This document shows positions 35,046-46,759 of a DNA stretch of 64,000 bases, piece by piece. The notes under the pieces were generated by a model. That model was given only the letters and a program-made list of their open reading frames with translations, did no database searches and was not told the origin of the DNA. Position numbers and translations under genes: made by a program. Source of the DNA: Ariolimax columbianus (lineage: Eukaryota; Mollusca; Gastropoda; Stylommatophora; Arionidae); NCBI GenBank assembly GCA_036924085.1, contig JAVGWX010000002.1, positions 91,792,371-91,856,370 of the forward strand, given 5' to 3'. Position 1 is the stretch's first letter. Each line of letters opens with the position of its first letter.

Positions 35046-35690
35046 GTTGAGAGGGAGAGGAGATACTTACTTTCCGTGTCCAAGCACCCCGTTTTATATC
35101 TTGCATCCAGTATCCAGCGACATGGATTGCCTTCTCATTTGCCTCCAGCATGTCGCACCTATTGCATGTTTCCTGGAGGTTGGGGCAGGTCATCAGGTCG
35201 TCTGGGTACTGTATTGCGCCGCAATCACATGTGTCATCATCTATGTATCTCGATCGCTTTATATTCCTCTTGCACGGTGATACACCAGCTCGGAGTCTGT
35301 TTAGCGACTTCCATGTTGTTTATGGTAGATAATGTCCGGGGGCAGGTTCCTCCCGAAGTTCCATCTCTGGGGCCTGCACCAATTCGTGCAATCTCTCGAT
35401 GCGGCGACTTTCATGGTTTGTCTGTATGGAGTTCGTTGTTTCTAGAAAGCTATGTCTGGATTTGAGTCTAGTGTTTTGTACCTGATGTCCAAACATTGGG
35501 TGCCTTGGGTCATGCTCCTGTTTTTCCCATTCGACTTCTGCAGCGACGCTTCTTCGGATCTCGGGGGATGCTTTGCTAATTATGGGGTATATTTGATCAA
35601 TTTTATCAATGGGTTTAAGACACCCTGATACTATCCGACCTGCCTTATTTATTGCTGTATCAACTAGTTTCAATTGTATCAACTAGAAAA
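35046..35690 (-). mobile_element. LINE 3' end with CDCG/CPNL zinc segment
   Basis: A 120-codon minus frame (35682-35320) reads LVDTAINKAGRIVSGCLKP, ISKASPEIRRSVAAEVE, DPRHPMFGHQVQ. Continuing 3' with a shift: DDDTCDCGA, LMTCPNLQETCNRCDMLEAN, KAIHVAGYWMQDI. This is the C-terminal region, ending in a Cys-X-Cys...Cys segment, of an APE-type LINE. Related plus-strand copies are at 46.8 and 47.4 kb. Confidence 0.75.
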
Positions 35691-35765
35691 GAGATGGCTT
35701 CCGCCCTCATATAGCCGAGCTTTTGAATGGAAGATCCCTATCACCTTACACCCCTACGGCAGTAA

Positions 35766-35767
35766 TG

Positions 35768-35799
<32 letters not shown>

Positions 35800-35825
35800 G
35801 GGGGGGGAGGTAGAGAGAGAGACGC
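35766..35825 (+). repeat. (CA)n (GA)n G-run microsatellite
   Basis: ACACACACAC, AGAGAGAGAG, GGGGGGGG, then AGAGAGAGA. Confidence 0.95.
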
Positions 35826-36129
35826 GTAATAAATACAATTTATAATTATTCACCTGGCGAAGAATCGTTCACATGTGAAAGGAGGTCAAGGTAGGAGATA
35901 ACACTTCAGGTAAGCGGAACGGGGTTATCGTACTTCGTAACAAGGAAGTTTCTATTTCTAAGAAACACTGCATATAATAACATTAGCATACCAGGTGTAT
36001 AAATGCCTGACCTTTTGAAAACCTATTTAAGTCACACACATAATGGGTCTTTGAGACACCATCACATGCGAGCACCGAAGCAAACATAAAATAAAACCTG
36101 CAGGGCTGCTGAACTTATGCAGTTCAAGG

Positions 36130-36325
36130 AGGCAGCCTGGCCGGGGGAACAACCGTACTCGAAAAGCTGTGGAGAAGCGGCGAATACTTGAAACGTTGTC
36201 TCATTCGTGACCTTTACCAGACTAGAAGCATATTATCCGGTGACTGAAGAATAATAGGAAGAGGAAGAAGCAGAAGAAGAGGAAGAAAAAGAAGAAGAAG
36301 AAAAAGGAAAAATAGAAGCAGGTCT
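36130..36325 (+). mobile_element. LINE 3'-end fragment, same family as 400-760 and 10905
   Basis: Reads TTVLEKLWRSGEYLKRCLI, then a purine-rich GAAGAGGAAGAAG end (36250-36315). Confidence 0.55.
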
Positions 36326-37439
36326 GCAACTACTTCTTTTGGAATGCGGATTCTAGAGCAGAGACTGTCTTGTACTGCTGCCAGCTTGGAATACTTGGAA
36401 TCTTGATATTCAATGGGCATGCTAATGTCTGTTGCCCGGTAGTCGAAGGCTACCTGTAGTAGATATTGTAAAAACTTGCTATGGCGTACTAGACCTGGTT
36501 GAAAGTACACATAAGTTTGGTAGATTTAATAACTAGAATTTTGAAATTTTGTCAGTGCAGCTGCCGTTAAACCTATTTGTTTCGATTTCTAACTGCCAAA
36601 AGATTTTTAACGTGCTCGACATTGAGCAGGAGAGTCCTATTTCACTATTCAGACATCAGGGGAGTTTTAACTAGAAGATTCACATGGAAAAATCCTGGTC
36701 CCCACAATGATTCGAATCCGCTACCTCCGGCCCCCGAGGTGACACCTCATCTCGGGACCACTGTACTGCCAGCTAGTTTCCATATTGTGATGGTGATCGT
36801 ATGTTTTTGTGTCATTAAAACGTTTGGATATCCCAGTAGTGCTGACAGCACTGGTGGCCGCTGTCTATAGGCTCACACAGCCTCACCTCCCCTCCCGCCT
36901 ACACCTCCCTGACCTGTTGCTTTTGATATGTTTTTAAAATCGTAATGAGTAAACATAATTATTAACTATGAAAGTACTACTTTGAATAGACGCTCAACTT
37001 CTGCAATATCTGTTCCTGCACTATAAACAGGTCAGTGTTCAGTTCCCACTAGCTCTCACATTGAATCGGTAATTATGACAATGAAGGCTATGCAATCCAT
37101 GAACTTCCTGGCGTCATAGCTACACTGGACTCACAAGCGCGAACCTTGACATGTTGCTTTGTAGTTCAGACGTGTATTTATTGAAATGCGTGTTCGAGGA
37201 ACACAAGAAGATTCGTTTCGCTCTCTGAGCTTACTAGATACAATTAAAATAAAAGACGGTGGTCTCCCAGTGCCTAAATTGGATAAAGAACCAAAACAAT
37301 CTGCATGTAAGACTCATGGCGCATTTACTCATTTGATGCTTCAATTTATGACAGGATTTGCTGGCTGTTTGGCTGTCACGAAAAAAGCGATCTGTTCTGT
37401 ATTGTATATTTACTGCCAAGAGATGAGGGTAGTTGGATA
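36326..37439. other. No recognised gene
   Basis: 36590-36790 contains TTCCACGTGCTCGACATTGAG-like and TGATTCGAATCCGC blocks that may be a decayed T1-type SINE in minus orientation (a box B complement, GATTCGAAT, near 36709). Otherwise nothing assignable. Confidence 0.35.
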
Positions 37440-38195
37440 AAGCAAAGTGTCTTAGTCTTGGTCAACCTGTGCTTCTACAGGGGCAGATGCCTCTATGGAG
37501 GTCCCAGCTCTTGCGTGAGCTGGATGTAGTCAGGAGGAGAATGTACTGCTTATCTGGCTATGCTCAAGCAATTTATTATTCTGCTCAGTTAGGACAAGTG
37601 CAACGGATGGTGGTTAACCGATGTGCGAGTCCATCTTAATAGACTGGCTTGGCTTGGCTTCGTTCGTTCTCAATCTCTCACTACCAAACACTGAAAGGGC
37701 TTAAGTAGCAGAATGTAGTCAACAGAACGGAATGCGTTGTGTCGCAGTTTACAGCTTGACTGCGATATTTGCACCTTTCGGTCCAACACATCCGACTTCA
37801 GCAAGTATTTTTTGAGTACCGGGTTAGCATTCCCTCTTCGATCCCTTCTTTCTCCTTAGCCAGTCTGTCCTGCTGTAGCCTGTTATCCAGGATCACCGCG
37901 TGGAGGTGTAGAAGGGTCTTGGCAGCTTTGATTCGCTGGCCCTGACGCTAGCAGTCAGCTATGAGTCACTGACCACTGCAGCTCATGCGCTGCTCATCAT
38001 ATTGATCCTAATAGACTGAAACACTAGAGCAAAATAGACCCATAACCTGCCAGGCGTCACCTATTCTGCTCTTAACAAACCACCTAACCATGGCTGGTGT
38101 TATGCCATGTCACACTGTCGTCTTTCCCGGCATGCTCTTTGTGGGGCAGTGATGCTATTCTTGTCTTTGTCATATACAAAGATCACGGCGGAGCA
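37440..38195 (+). repeat. Dispersed repeat family C, copy 2, interrupted
   Basis: Matches copy 1 (17250-17735) in block order: GTCTTAGTCTTGGTCAACCT, GTTAACCGATGTGCGAGTCC, then after an insertion CTCTTAACAAACCACCTAAC and TTATGCCATGTCACACTGTC. Confidence 0.7.
37647..38008 (-). mobile_element. SINE-like family A inserted in family C
   Basis: Near-consensus family A copy: GTTCGTTCTCAATCTCTCAC, ACAGCTTGACTGCGATATTT, GGATCACCGCGTGGAGGTGT, CTGACGCTAGCAGTCAGCTA. TAATAGACTG flanks it at 37637-37646 and 38009-38018, a 10-bp target duplication absent from the uninterrupted family C copy. The tail here is GGCTTGGCTTGGCTTC rather than TTC repeats. This fixes the ends of family A at about 350 bp. Confidence 0.82.
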
Positions 38196-39284
38196 CACGG
38201 ACCGAAAACATCTTCAGGAACAAATAAAACAAGTTTGAATATCAACGAAACTTAAAACACAGTGTAATCATTTGTCAACTTCTCGGAAAATGTACAATCA
38301 CCGACAGTTTGAGTAGGGCGTACAAAGAAGGCGAGTACCAAACGTCGCTTTATGCAATTTTGTCAGTACTCTTAATTTGTTTTGATATCTAGAGTTGAAC
38401 TCCTCGAAGATAAAAATCCAGTAGCCGCCACTGACTGGCATCTGGGACTACATCCGATATGTTCTTTTGAGACTAGCTGGCTGGGCAATACAAGTACAGT
38501 TTAATTGAAAATAGGAACGGCTCAAGAATATGTGACACGAAATATTTAATCAAACCATTTCCGGCTTATGGTTTCATAAACTGTCATGTACGAGGAAAGG
38601 TCAATAAATAGATCACAAGAAGCTTTTAAAAAGAAAATAAATGAAACACGAAATTAAAAAACCATTTCGTTATTGTACTAATATTGTCCCTTATTTCCCA
38701 ACATAATTTTCACAAAAATTGAAACATATATCACAACGCTTTATCAGTGCACTAAAATCTGCAGCATACAAATCTTTGGTCTTTTGTCTCAGCCCTATTT
38801 GCACTACGTTGAACCTTTTTGTTATTCGCAATGTCTCCTGGCACAGTGGGATCATGAATTATGGTGTAGGCTTTTACTGTTTATCATTACTCGATTGTCA
38901 GATCATATCATCTCCCTCACTTGCCGAACAGATGCCTTGTAACTTGAACAAGGCCACCGGGTCAGACTTCATCAGCAATTTGTTAGCGCCCCTTGAGAAA
39001 ATGTATCGACCCAGTTATGTAACGCTTTACGCGAGAAACAATTCTCATCGTCAACAGGAAGCATTTCCTTATGAATATCCTTTGCAGAAAGTCATTTTGT
39101 CCTCTAGAAAAAACACACAATAGTTCGCAAAAACATCAATTTGTCTTAAAAAATACTGGCTGTTCAATTCATAATTCATTCATTTCTCCCAAAATATACA
39201 TGCGGGCTTCTCTCATCGCCATACAGTTTATACCTCTAAAAATGTGCTCTTCAATTAGGGAGCTACCACTCACAAGTGGGTGAT
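38196..39284. other. No recognised gene
   Basis: Contains a 134-codon plus frame (38719-39123) with no known motif and biased composition; I do not call it a gene. Confidence 0.4.
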
Positions 39285-39815
39285 ATTAGCTTTGAGATTG
39301 GCGGTAAGCAGAATAATCGCATACAGTAATGACAAACTGAGAAAACTGGGACAGAATACGAGAAAACCAACAAAAGTGAAATTATTGACAACCTATTTTT
39401 TTCCCGCGACAGCAGCGTACGTCTGTAAAACATGGACAGTTACTCAAAACCTCAAGAACGAGAATTCATCGAGTCGAAATGTTATAGAAAAGTCATTCGA
39501 ATATCGTGGACCGAAAAAAGGAAGAATAAAGATATTCGACAAGAGTTTGGCATAAAGGACAACTCGTTCATAAATTCGAAAGACACAACGGTCTTGAGAA
39601 AACGGTAATGGAAGGTATGGTGAGAGGTATGGTGAGAGGTATGGTGAGAGGTATGGGCAAGAGAGAGACAAGGCAGACCAAGAAGGCGATGGCACCAATA
39701 TGTCCAGAAATGCGTGGGCATGACGCTGGAGCAGGCTGGGAATTTGACAAGAAATCGACTTTCTTTCAAACGGGTTGTAATGAGAGCGACGTTCTACTTG
39801 ATGATTAAGAACATC
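39285..39815 (+). mobile_element. LINE fragment, RT thumb to C-terminus, with 12-bp repeat
   Basis: Reads NDKLRKLGQNTRKPTKVKLL, AAYVCKTWTVTQNLKNEN, then with shifts CYRKVIRISWTEKRK-like residues, TVMEGMVRGM and CVGMTLEQAGNLTRNRLSF. GGTATGGTGAGA (12 bp, codons for GMVR) is repeated about four times at 39612-39655, in frame with the surrounding LINE reading. Dead copy. Confidence 0.75.
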
Positions 39816-40209
39816 CAAAATACACAGACTCAGTGGACGCTCGTTGAGTTTTCTTCAATTCAGATTTTAGTGGGCGGTAAGAAAGATTTACGGTCACGAA
39901 AGTTGTGAAAGTGGGCGTCAGATATAACAAGACTGAAGAGCCCTGATCTAAAACATAGCCAGGCTCATTTCTCTCGAAGCCCATCTGAGAATTCACTCAT
40001 TGCCATTTAATTTATTCTCTAACATAACCACCCCCCCCCCCCCTATTTATCACATAATACACATGGGAGCAATCTCAGACTTCTCATCGCTATACAGTTT
40101 CTACTCTAAAACATAATCACATCTATTTATCCTATAATACACTGCCGGTCTATCTCAGACTTCACTCAACGCATACAGCCTACTCTCTAAATCATAACCA
40201 CATTGCGGT
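39816..40209. other. No gene; poly-C run
   Basis: A run of about 14 C near 40030-40043 and loosely repeated CATATAATACAC-type blocks on either side. Confidence 0.45.
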
Positions 40210-40465
40210 TATCACAATCTCTCTTCCATGTAGCGTTTCCTGTAAGCAGGCTGTTTCAAGGCAGCATGGCTAACGAGATTTGGATCAATGTGATCCCCGT
40301 ATGAGTGAGCGCCAAGCAGATGAAGTCAAGCATAGCACAACCGTCTGGAGGACCATGAATTACCTTCACCAGCAAAGTTACTTACAACCCGCCACTTAAC
40401 GTCCTTCTTGTCAGGGAGCACAGAGTACACCTACTCATTGTGTGCATTAAACAACAACAACATTT
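40210..40465 (+). mobile_element. SINE-like family B copy, 5' truncated
   Basis: CTCTTCCATGTAGCGTTTCC, AGGCTGTTTCAAGGCAGCAT, AGCACAACCGTCTGGAGGAC, CTACTCATTGTGTGCATTA, tail CAACAACAACA. Confidence 0.75.
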
Positions 40466-40479
40466 AAGGATGATGGCTT

Positions 40480-42960
40480 ATATATATATATATATGTTAT
40501 TTGCGCGCCAAATACGGCGTACAAGGCAGACACAAATGATTTCCAGCTGGAACGGTGTGACGTGAGTGTTTTTAGATCTTGTATGGTGCTGAGACCCATA
40601 GTTTAGTCCTCAGGGATGATTGTTCTTCTGTTTGATTGGGTCTCCCTCTTGTCAGAATGCCCCTTGGAGTTCATTCGAGTGCTTGCAATGGAAAACGGTT
40701 GTTGTTCATTCTAAGAACATGTCCGATGTATCTCCATCGTTTTTTCCGGATGATGGTCGACACGTATATTTGGTTTGTCTCTGTTCTTATCGAGTCATTA
40801 GTCCCAGCGTATATTCAATAATTTTATTAAACATTTATTTTCAAAGATATTGAGTTTGTTTTCCAGCGCTTTTGTTGTCTTCCAGGTCTCACACCCAAGT
40901 GTCAGGACTGATATTACGATTGAGTTGAATAGTCTGAGCTCGGTATGTTTGCTCGGTGTCGTTGATTTCCAGATGTTGGTGAGCTGATTAAAGGCACACG
41001 AGGCTAAAGCAATTCTAGTGGACATTTCTTTCATAGCATCTCCATCTTGTGTTATTTTGCTTCCCAAGTATGTGTAGTGTTGGACATTTTGTAGAGATTT
41101 CCCCTGTAGCTTGATATCAACCGTTGTTGTGGTGGAAGCCATGATTTTTGTCTTCGAGGCGTTAACTTGAAGTCCTATCTGTTCTGACCATTGACAAAGT
41201 CTGTCTATATTTTCTTGCGTTTTTTCATTAGTGGTACTTAGCAGCGCTAGGTCGTCTGCAAAATCAAGATCTTCTAAGGTCTTGTTATATGTCCATTCTA
41301 TGCTTAAATGTTTATCATGGGCATAGTGTTTCATAATCCAATCTATAGCTTTTCCAAATAGTAGAAGCGATAAAATGCACCACTGTTTTACTACTGTTTG
41401 TATGTTAAACAATTCAGTGTTGTCTTCAGTTGTTCGAAGACAGCATCGTGTATTATCATATAAGGCCGTGATAACTTTTGTGAATTCTGAGGGTAAGCCA
41501 TAGTTTTTAGAATGTTTCATAATGTTGGACAGTGTAGACTGTCAAATGCGTTCTGGAAGTCAATGAAGATGATTTGTGGGGATTGAATTTCTACTGATTC
41601 TTCCATGATAGTTCTGAGTGCGACAATGTGATCAACGCAAGAACGCTTTGGTGTAAAGCCATCCTATTCTTCTCTCATGATGACATCTATCTGTTCCCTG
41701 AGTCTTTCTAATATCATACTGCAAAGTACTTTCCCTGGCACTGACAGGAGTGTGATGCCACGTTAGTTGTTACAATCAGATAAGTCTCCTTTCTTTGGTA
41801 TTTTTACAATATCATATTTCCACTGTTGGGGTGGGTTTTCCTCTTTCCATACATCATTTATGATGGATATCAGATGAGTGAGCGTGGTATAATGTGCGGC
41901 TTTCAACATTTTATCAGTTATCTCAGCATCCCCTGCTGCCTTGAAATTAGTTTTTACATGTCTCTTTAGATTTCTGCTAGTGTAAACTCTGCACAGGACA
42001 CAGGTAAGAGGGGCATGTGTGTTTCGTTTTGAAAATGAGGGGTTGTTGTGGGAGATCGTCTATCCAATATCTCTGTAAAATGTTCTATTGTTGTGAGATG
42101 TGGTCTATCCAATATCTCTGTAAAATGTTCTGTTGTTGTGAATGTTGTAGGATGTGGCCTATCCAATGTCTCTGTAAAATGTTCTGTTGTTGTGGGATGT
42201 GGCCTATCCAATATCTCTGTAAAATGTTCTGTTGTTGTGGGATGTGGTCTATCCAATATCTCTGTAAAATTTTCTATTGTTGTGAATGTGGTCTATCCAA
42301 TATCTCTGTAAAATGTTCTATTGTTGTGAGATGTGGTCTATCCAATATCTCTGTAAAATGTTCTGTTGTTGTGAATGTTGTAGGATGTGGCCTATCCAAT
42401 ATCTCTGTAAAATGTTCTGTTGTTGTGGGATGTGGCCTATCCAATATCTCTGTAAAATGTTCTGTTCTTGCGGGAGATGGTCTATTCAATATCTCTGTAA
42501 AATGTTCTACCCAACGTTTCATCTCTTCTTTTTCTGTAGTTAGAAGGTTGCCATACTGATATCTGATTGGTGTATTTGTAGTAGGTGGTTTATTGTATAA
42601 CTGTTTGTCTTGTGATCTGGCGAAGGTATCTACTGTTGCCCACCTTTGTCCATCTGTTGTGGCCAGTTCATTATAGAACTACCTCATGTCTTTGCGAACG
42701 TTATATTTAACCATTTTATTAAGTGAGTCATACGCCATCTTGCAATTCTCATTTGCAATAGGTGTTGTTGCTGCAAGGAGGTTTACTTTTGCTGTCTTTC
42801 CTTCTTGGATTTTACCCCAGGTGTCATCACTCAGCCATTTATTCTATTTGTGTTTGGAGTAATCCAGATGTATTCCATTCGCAAAGAGACCTTCCTGAAA
42901 TTCTTCCAACAATGGTAGGACCGCTGGGATGTATGTGTTCCCCCGTCCCAAGAATAGTAC
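40480..42960 (-). mobile_element. RTE-like LINE, 5'-truncated, with internal array
   Basis: The longest minus frame (41520-40798, 240 codons) reads MKHSKNYGLPSEFTKVITAL, DNTRCCLRTT, LEDLDFADDLALLSTTNEKT (motif C), GLQVNASKTKIM, YTYLGSKITQDGD and VLTLGCETWKTTKALENK. Upstream (41520-41600) come motif A remnants (IIFIDFQNAFDS), and 42500-42545 encodes the pre-RT segment EKEEMKRWVEHFTEILNRPS. Downstream to 40500 comes the tail. Motif order fits an RTE-type RT. Stops and shifts make it dead; the endonuclease is missing. Confidence 0.82.
42045..42515 (-). repeat. 45-bp coding-derived array in the RTE-like LINE, about 10 copies
   Basis: The unit reads EHFTEILDRPHPTTT on the minus strand, the same frame as the non-repeated RWVEHFTEILNRPSP segment at its 5' edge. 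Units are 45 bp with a 54-bp variant (extra TTFTT-type codons); one unit near 42280 differs. The seed is therefore the LINE's own pre-RT segment. Confidence 0.88.
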
Positions 42961-43194
42961 TGTGACGGGGATTAGGGTTTCAAACCTACAGGAGTTTTTC
43001 GGACCTAAAGGTCGGATACTTTTTTAACACACCTGGTATTATGAATATCATCAAATTAAGGGAAGAAACTATGTGAATTTGCAGATCACGATGTCTATTA
43101 AGTATACATGTGAACAAATTCAAACTTAATCAGGTTCAATGGAACAACGGTCTAAAAAGTATTTTTGAAGAGACGGAAATCTTAGTAGAGAAAT
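42961..43194. other. No recognised feature
   Basis: Nothing assignable. Confidence 0.4.
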
Positions 43195-43890
43195 TCCTCT
43201 TCTTCTTCCTCGTTCGTCTTCAGACCTCGACTTCAATGAAGACTCTAACGAAGGCAGCAGTCGACTTGAGGCTCCGTGCACTTCTGTACAGCTTCTCGTG
43301 GAAGGACACTGGCTATTGCCAAATGCTACTTCTTTTATCGGTATACGGTGGGCAGGACTTCAAAATGTGTTCTTCTGTCATGGGGGCTGTGCCGCAGGTA
43401 CAAAGGTCTGTAGCGCCAATCTATAACTTATTGTATATATGACATCCCAGTCTGTTGTGTTCTGCGCGTAGCTGGAGAATAATAACCTGATCTTGTCTAA
43501 AGAGTTGGTTGTAGGCATCGATTTCTGGGTGGTCAGGGTAGAATTATTTCTATTTTGCACTGTACGTAGTCCTGGTGGCTGCTTGTGTCTCATCGTTTGT
43601 AGTTGTTGTGTGTCTCTGCTGCAGCATTTCTCGCTCTCCGACGAGTCTGTCAATGCCCGGAATGTAGCAATAGGCCAGTATCCACTGGACTGCTTTATTT
43701 TAAGTACTTGAACAGTCGTCCGAGTCAGTGGGTCAGAGCGCTGAGTTAGTGATTATGTTGGTTCTTGAGAGCCGTTAACATTGAGAGGGCGTCTGTGAGA
43801 ATGACCACTTGCTTTTCAGCCTGCTCCTTGTGGTCTATAAGGGTTTCAGCTTCCTGTCTCATAGCTCTGGTCGCGGCGAGATGAAAAATT
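43195..43890 (-). mobile_element. Second RNase H LINE family, C-terminal remnant
   Basis: Minus strand reads AATRAMRQEAETLID and VVILTDALSML (RNase H blocks corresponding to FRAEAGALRAAVEEM and VLLTDALAVV of the intact element), then DQVIILQLRAEHNRLGCHIY, CTCGTAPMTEEHILKSCP and SLKSTAAFV. The order is identical to the 3' part of the 55-59 kb element, but divergence is high and stops are frequent, so this is an older related family. Ends in a TTC run on plus at 43196-43208 (GAA tail). Confidence 0.75.
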
Positions 43891-44014
43891 GAAACTAGCT
43901 TTCAGAAAGTTGCTGCTTTGAAACTTCTTTACTATACACCCTAACATAATCTAGGCAACAAATAAACAATTGATAAATACTACATTTAAACCACCTCTTG
44001 GGGAAACTGAAACG

Positions 44015-44150
44015 CTGGTCCAGTCAGGTACAACATACTGACCATGAGTTTGTATCAGGATCAGGACCAAGACCACAATCTCTCTTCCATGTATCGTTCA
44101 CTGGATACAGACTGTTTTCAAGACAGGCTAGATGATTTAGATGATGTAAC
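44015..44150 (+). mobile_element. SINE-like family B fragment
   Basis: GTCAGGTACAACATACTGAC, CTCTCTTCCATGTATCGTTC and GACTGTTTTCAAGACAGGCT; truncated on the 3' side. Confidence 0.55.
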
Positions 44151-44234
44151 TTGCGCTGTATTTGTATTATAGTGACGAAGAGCTGCGCTGGTGATCAACC
44201 TTACTCTCTGGTCCCGAAGTACTTTGGACCAGTA

Positions 44235-45090
44235 GCAAGACATAAGTCAAGACGACTGTAGGTAATTCAGGATGCAGGCACTCTGCTTTCGCCTTTGAGA
44301 CCAGGGGTACTTAAAAACCTTTGGGGCTCGAACTCACGCCGTTTCCGTACATGCAAGTGCATTTGCGGTTTTCTTAATTTCAGAATAAGTTTGTTAATGT
44401 CCCTGCATGCTTGTAATGTAATATTGAATCTTTGATGCCCAGGTCCTATCTTCCTTTGGATCTTGCCCGCTAGTATCTTTTGTAGAAGACTTTTATTTCT
44501 CATATTGTGACCCAGCCAACTCAACCGATGATGTGTATCATATGCAATATTTGTTTTCGTGCCCCGCTTCAGTGAGTACATTGTCATTCGATCTTCTTTC
44601 TGTTAAACTCACTCTTTCCTTTCTACGGCAGCATCACATTTCAAACGCTTCCAATCTTTGTTCATCCTTCTTTTCTAGAGTCCATGTTTCAGTCCTATAC
44701 AGGACAATTGACAATACATGAGTGGCGGTTATTGTTTTCCTCAATTCTATTGAGGTTAACAATTAAATTATGTTTTTAACTGAATCCCTTTTTTGCCATT
44801 GCTATTCTTGTCTTGATTTATGTTTCCTTTCTGGCATCTTCCGTTATGGTTTGATCCAAATATGTAAATTTGTGTACTTGTTCGATTATTACTCCATTGA
44901 TTATCACATTTATTTGTCTACGTTGCTTCGATATTATCAAGGTCTTTGTCTTCGATACATTTATTTTCATGCCAAACTCTTTGAGTGTGCTATTAATTTT
45001 TTCTAGCATGGGTAGCCTTTCTAAATCGTCAGTTCTGTAGTTCAAACACAGACGACTACCCCGCCCCCCCCCCAACCTTCAGAGTTTGAA
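44235..45090 (-). mobile_element. LINE RT fragment
   Basis: Minus frame 45075-44818 reads DLERLPMLEKINSTLKEFGM, KINVSKTKTLI and VHKFTYLDQTITEDARKET, the block just after RT motif C. Minus frame 44587-44267 continues THHRLSWLGHNMRNKSLLQK, ILAGKIQRKIGPGHQRFN as C-terminal tail. Intervening sequence encodes the thumb with stops. Typical CR1/RTE-like order. Confidence 0.75.
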
Positions 45091-45449
45091 CCTGTGTTCA
45101 TGTATGAATAATCCCCACCCTGCAGACTTTGGACATGTGTACATGCCAAGGTGTACACGCCATAATTTAGGAAATATTCTTCTCTAAAGAGATTTATGTT
45201 GAGTTATTTCTCTTTATTTCTACAAACATAAGCTATGTTTTCTTCTAGATCTGTTTATAAGGGTTTTCTTTCTTCAGCTTCCATTCAAACACATACGGCC
45301 GTCGTAATGTAAACAATAAAGATCCCACGTAGCATATGATGGGAGTATGATGTTAGACACTTGACCAATGAGACAACGAGGTTTGAAGTGGTCAGCATCA
45401 AGTCGGCTGTCTATAGAATTGCTCTGGTACTCGATTCTTGAAGCTGGGT
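45091..45449. other. No recognised feature
   Basis: Nothing assignable. Confidence 0.4.
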
Positions 45450-45788
45450 TGTTCCGAGCTGCTATGATCGAGAAATAATAATGATACGTTCGCTGACATA
45501 GTCAGTAGCAGAAGTCAATCAAATGATGCAGTTACTCGATGGTGAGGGTAGAGAAGTGGGACTGGAGATGAATGTCTGGAGACCAAAGTGTTGCGCAACC
45601 GTTTCGCCAATTGTGAACCAGTCTTCCTTGGCGAGGTATGATTAGATGATGTCAGCGAGTACATCTATCTTAGGCTCTTCTTCAAAATGGAGAATAACCT
45701 GAAACCTGAATTGACAAGATGTAACCACGACTGCTGGGCAACCTACTCGACCTACACGGTCCTGGATATGGTGATGAAGAAGAAGCAA

Positions 45789-45822
<34 letters not shown>

Positions 45823-45885
45823 AGAAGAAGAAAAGGAAGAAGAAGAAGAAGAAGATGAAGAAGAAGAATGAGCTGACATTCCCCT
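45450..45885 (+). mobile_element. LINE RT fragment ending in an expanded GAA tract
   Basis: Plus reading with shifts: TFADIVSSRSQSND (decayed FADD), REVGLEMNVWRPK, EPVFLGE-like, DDVSEYIYLRLF, KMENNLKPELTRCNHDCWAT, YSTYTVLDMVMKKKQ. (AAG)n with GGAAG interruptions follows at 45776-45870. The fragment ends mid-RT where the purine tract starts. Confidence 0.7.
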
Positions 45886-46254
45886 TTTGAAAATTAATTT
45901 AACTATTGATTAGGAACAGATTAATGACTCACCTCTTAGGTGAAGATTCCTTTAATCGATGACAGATCTGTCATCAAATGATGGAGTCTTAAATCACACC
46001 TAGGTGGATTGGTACGATGTGTTGTGAGAGAACGAATCAGACGTGTGTACAGCCAGCGAACTACAGAAACCAGCATCCATAACATTTGACATCTGGAGAA
46101 AGAAGAAATAAACGTTTTGCTGGGATAATTGTTCAACATGTTGTGCCAATTAAGTAATGACATAGCTACGGCATGTGCCTTGAAAGTAAGCCTGTATCCT
46201 TTTGTTTGCAATTACAACGTCATTAATCACTTTTTACAGTCTACTGGGAACTAG

Positions 46255-46600
46255 GACTAGCCAAGAGGTGGAACATACTGATCAGTCTACGTTAGGGTCA
46301 GGTAAAGAAACATACTGATCCGTCTATGATAGTCAGGGTAAGGTGAATCATACTGATCATATTATGTTAGTCACGGTCAAGTTAGACATACTGGTCAGGC
46401 TATGTTAGCCAGGGTCAGGTGAAACATTCTGATCAAGGTCCCACCTCACATCCACGTTCGTTCCTGGAAACAGGCTGTGTCACAGAAATCTGGCCAGCAA
46501 ACTGATGATCAATAACTGCAACTCTTATAGCAGTGAGCTAACCGAGGAGTCTTCCATGGCACTACAGCCATTAGGACGCTAGTTCACCTTCTCAATTGCT
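46255..46600 (+). mobile_element. SINE-like family B copy, decayed
   Basis: Four irregular 37-bp-type units (TGTTAGTCACGGTCAAGTTA, ATGTTAGCCAGGGTCAGGTG), then CCACCTCACATCCACGTTCG, TTCCTGGAAACAGGCTGTGT. The 3' half is poorly conserved and the CAA tail is absent. Confidence 0.6.
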
Positions 46601-46759
46601 TTTCGGGATGTAAGAAGAGTCAATGTCAACCTCTACCAAAGAAACGCCTTCACGAATGAATTGAAATCAGTAAGAAAGGCCACAATTCACACGTATTGAA
46701 ACATCAATCAATTAAATTGGCCGGATTGTTACAGAGAGCCTAAAACCTACTCCAAATGA

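Noticed and set aside
38719..39123. 134-codon plus frame as a possible host exon
   Set aside because: No recognisable domain, no splice context I can support, and chance frames of this length are expected in 64 kb.
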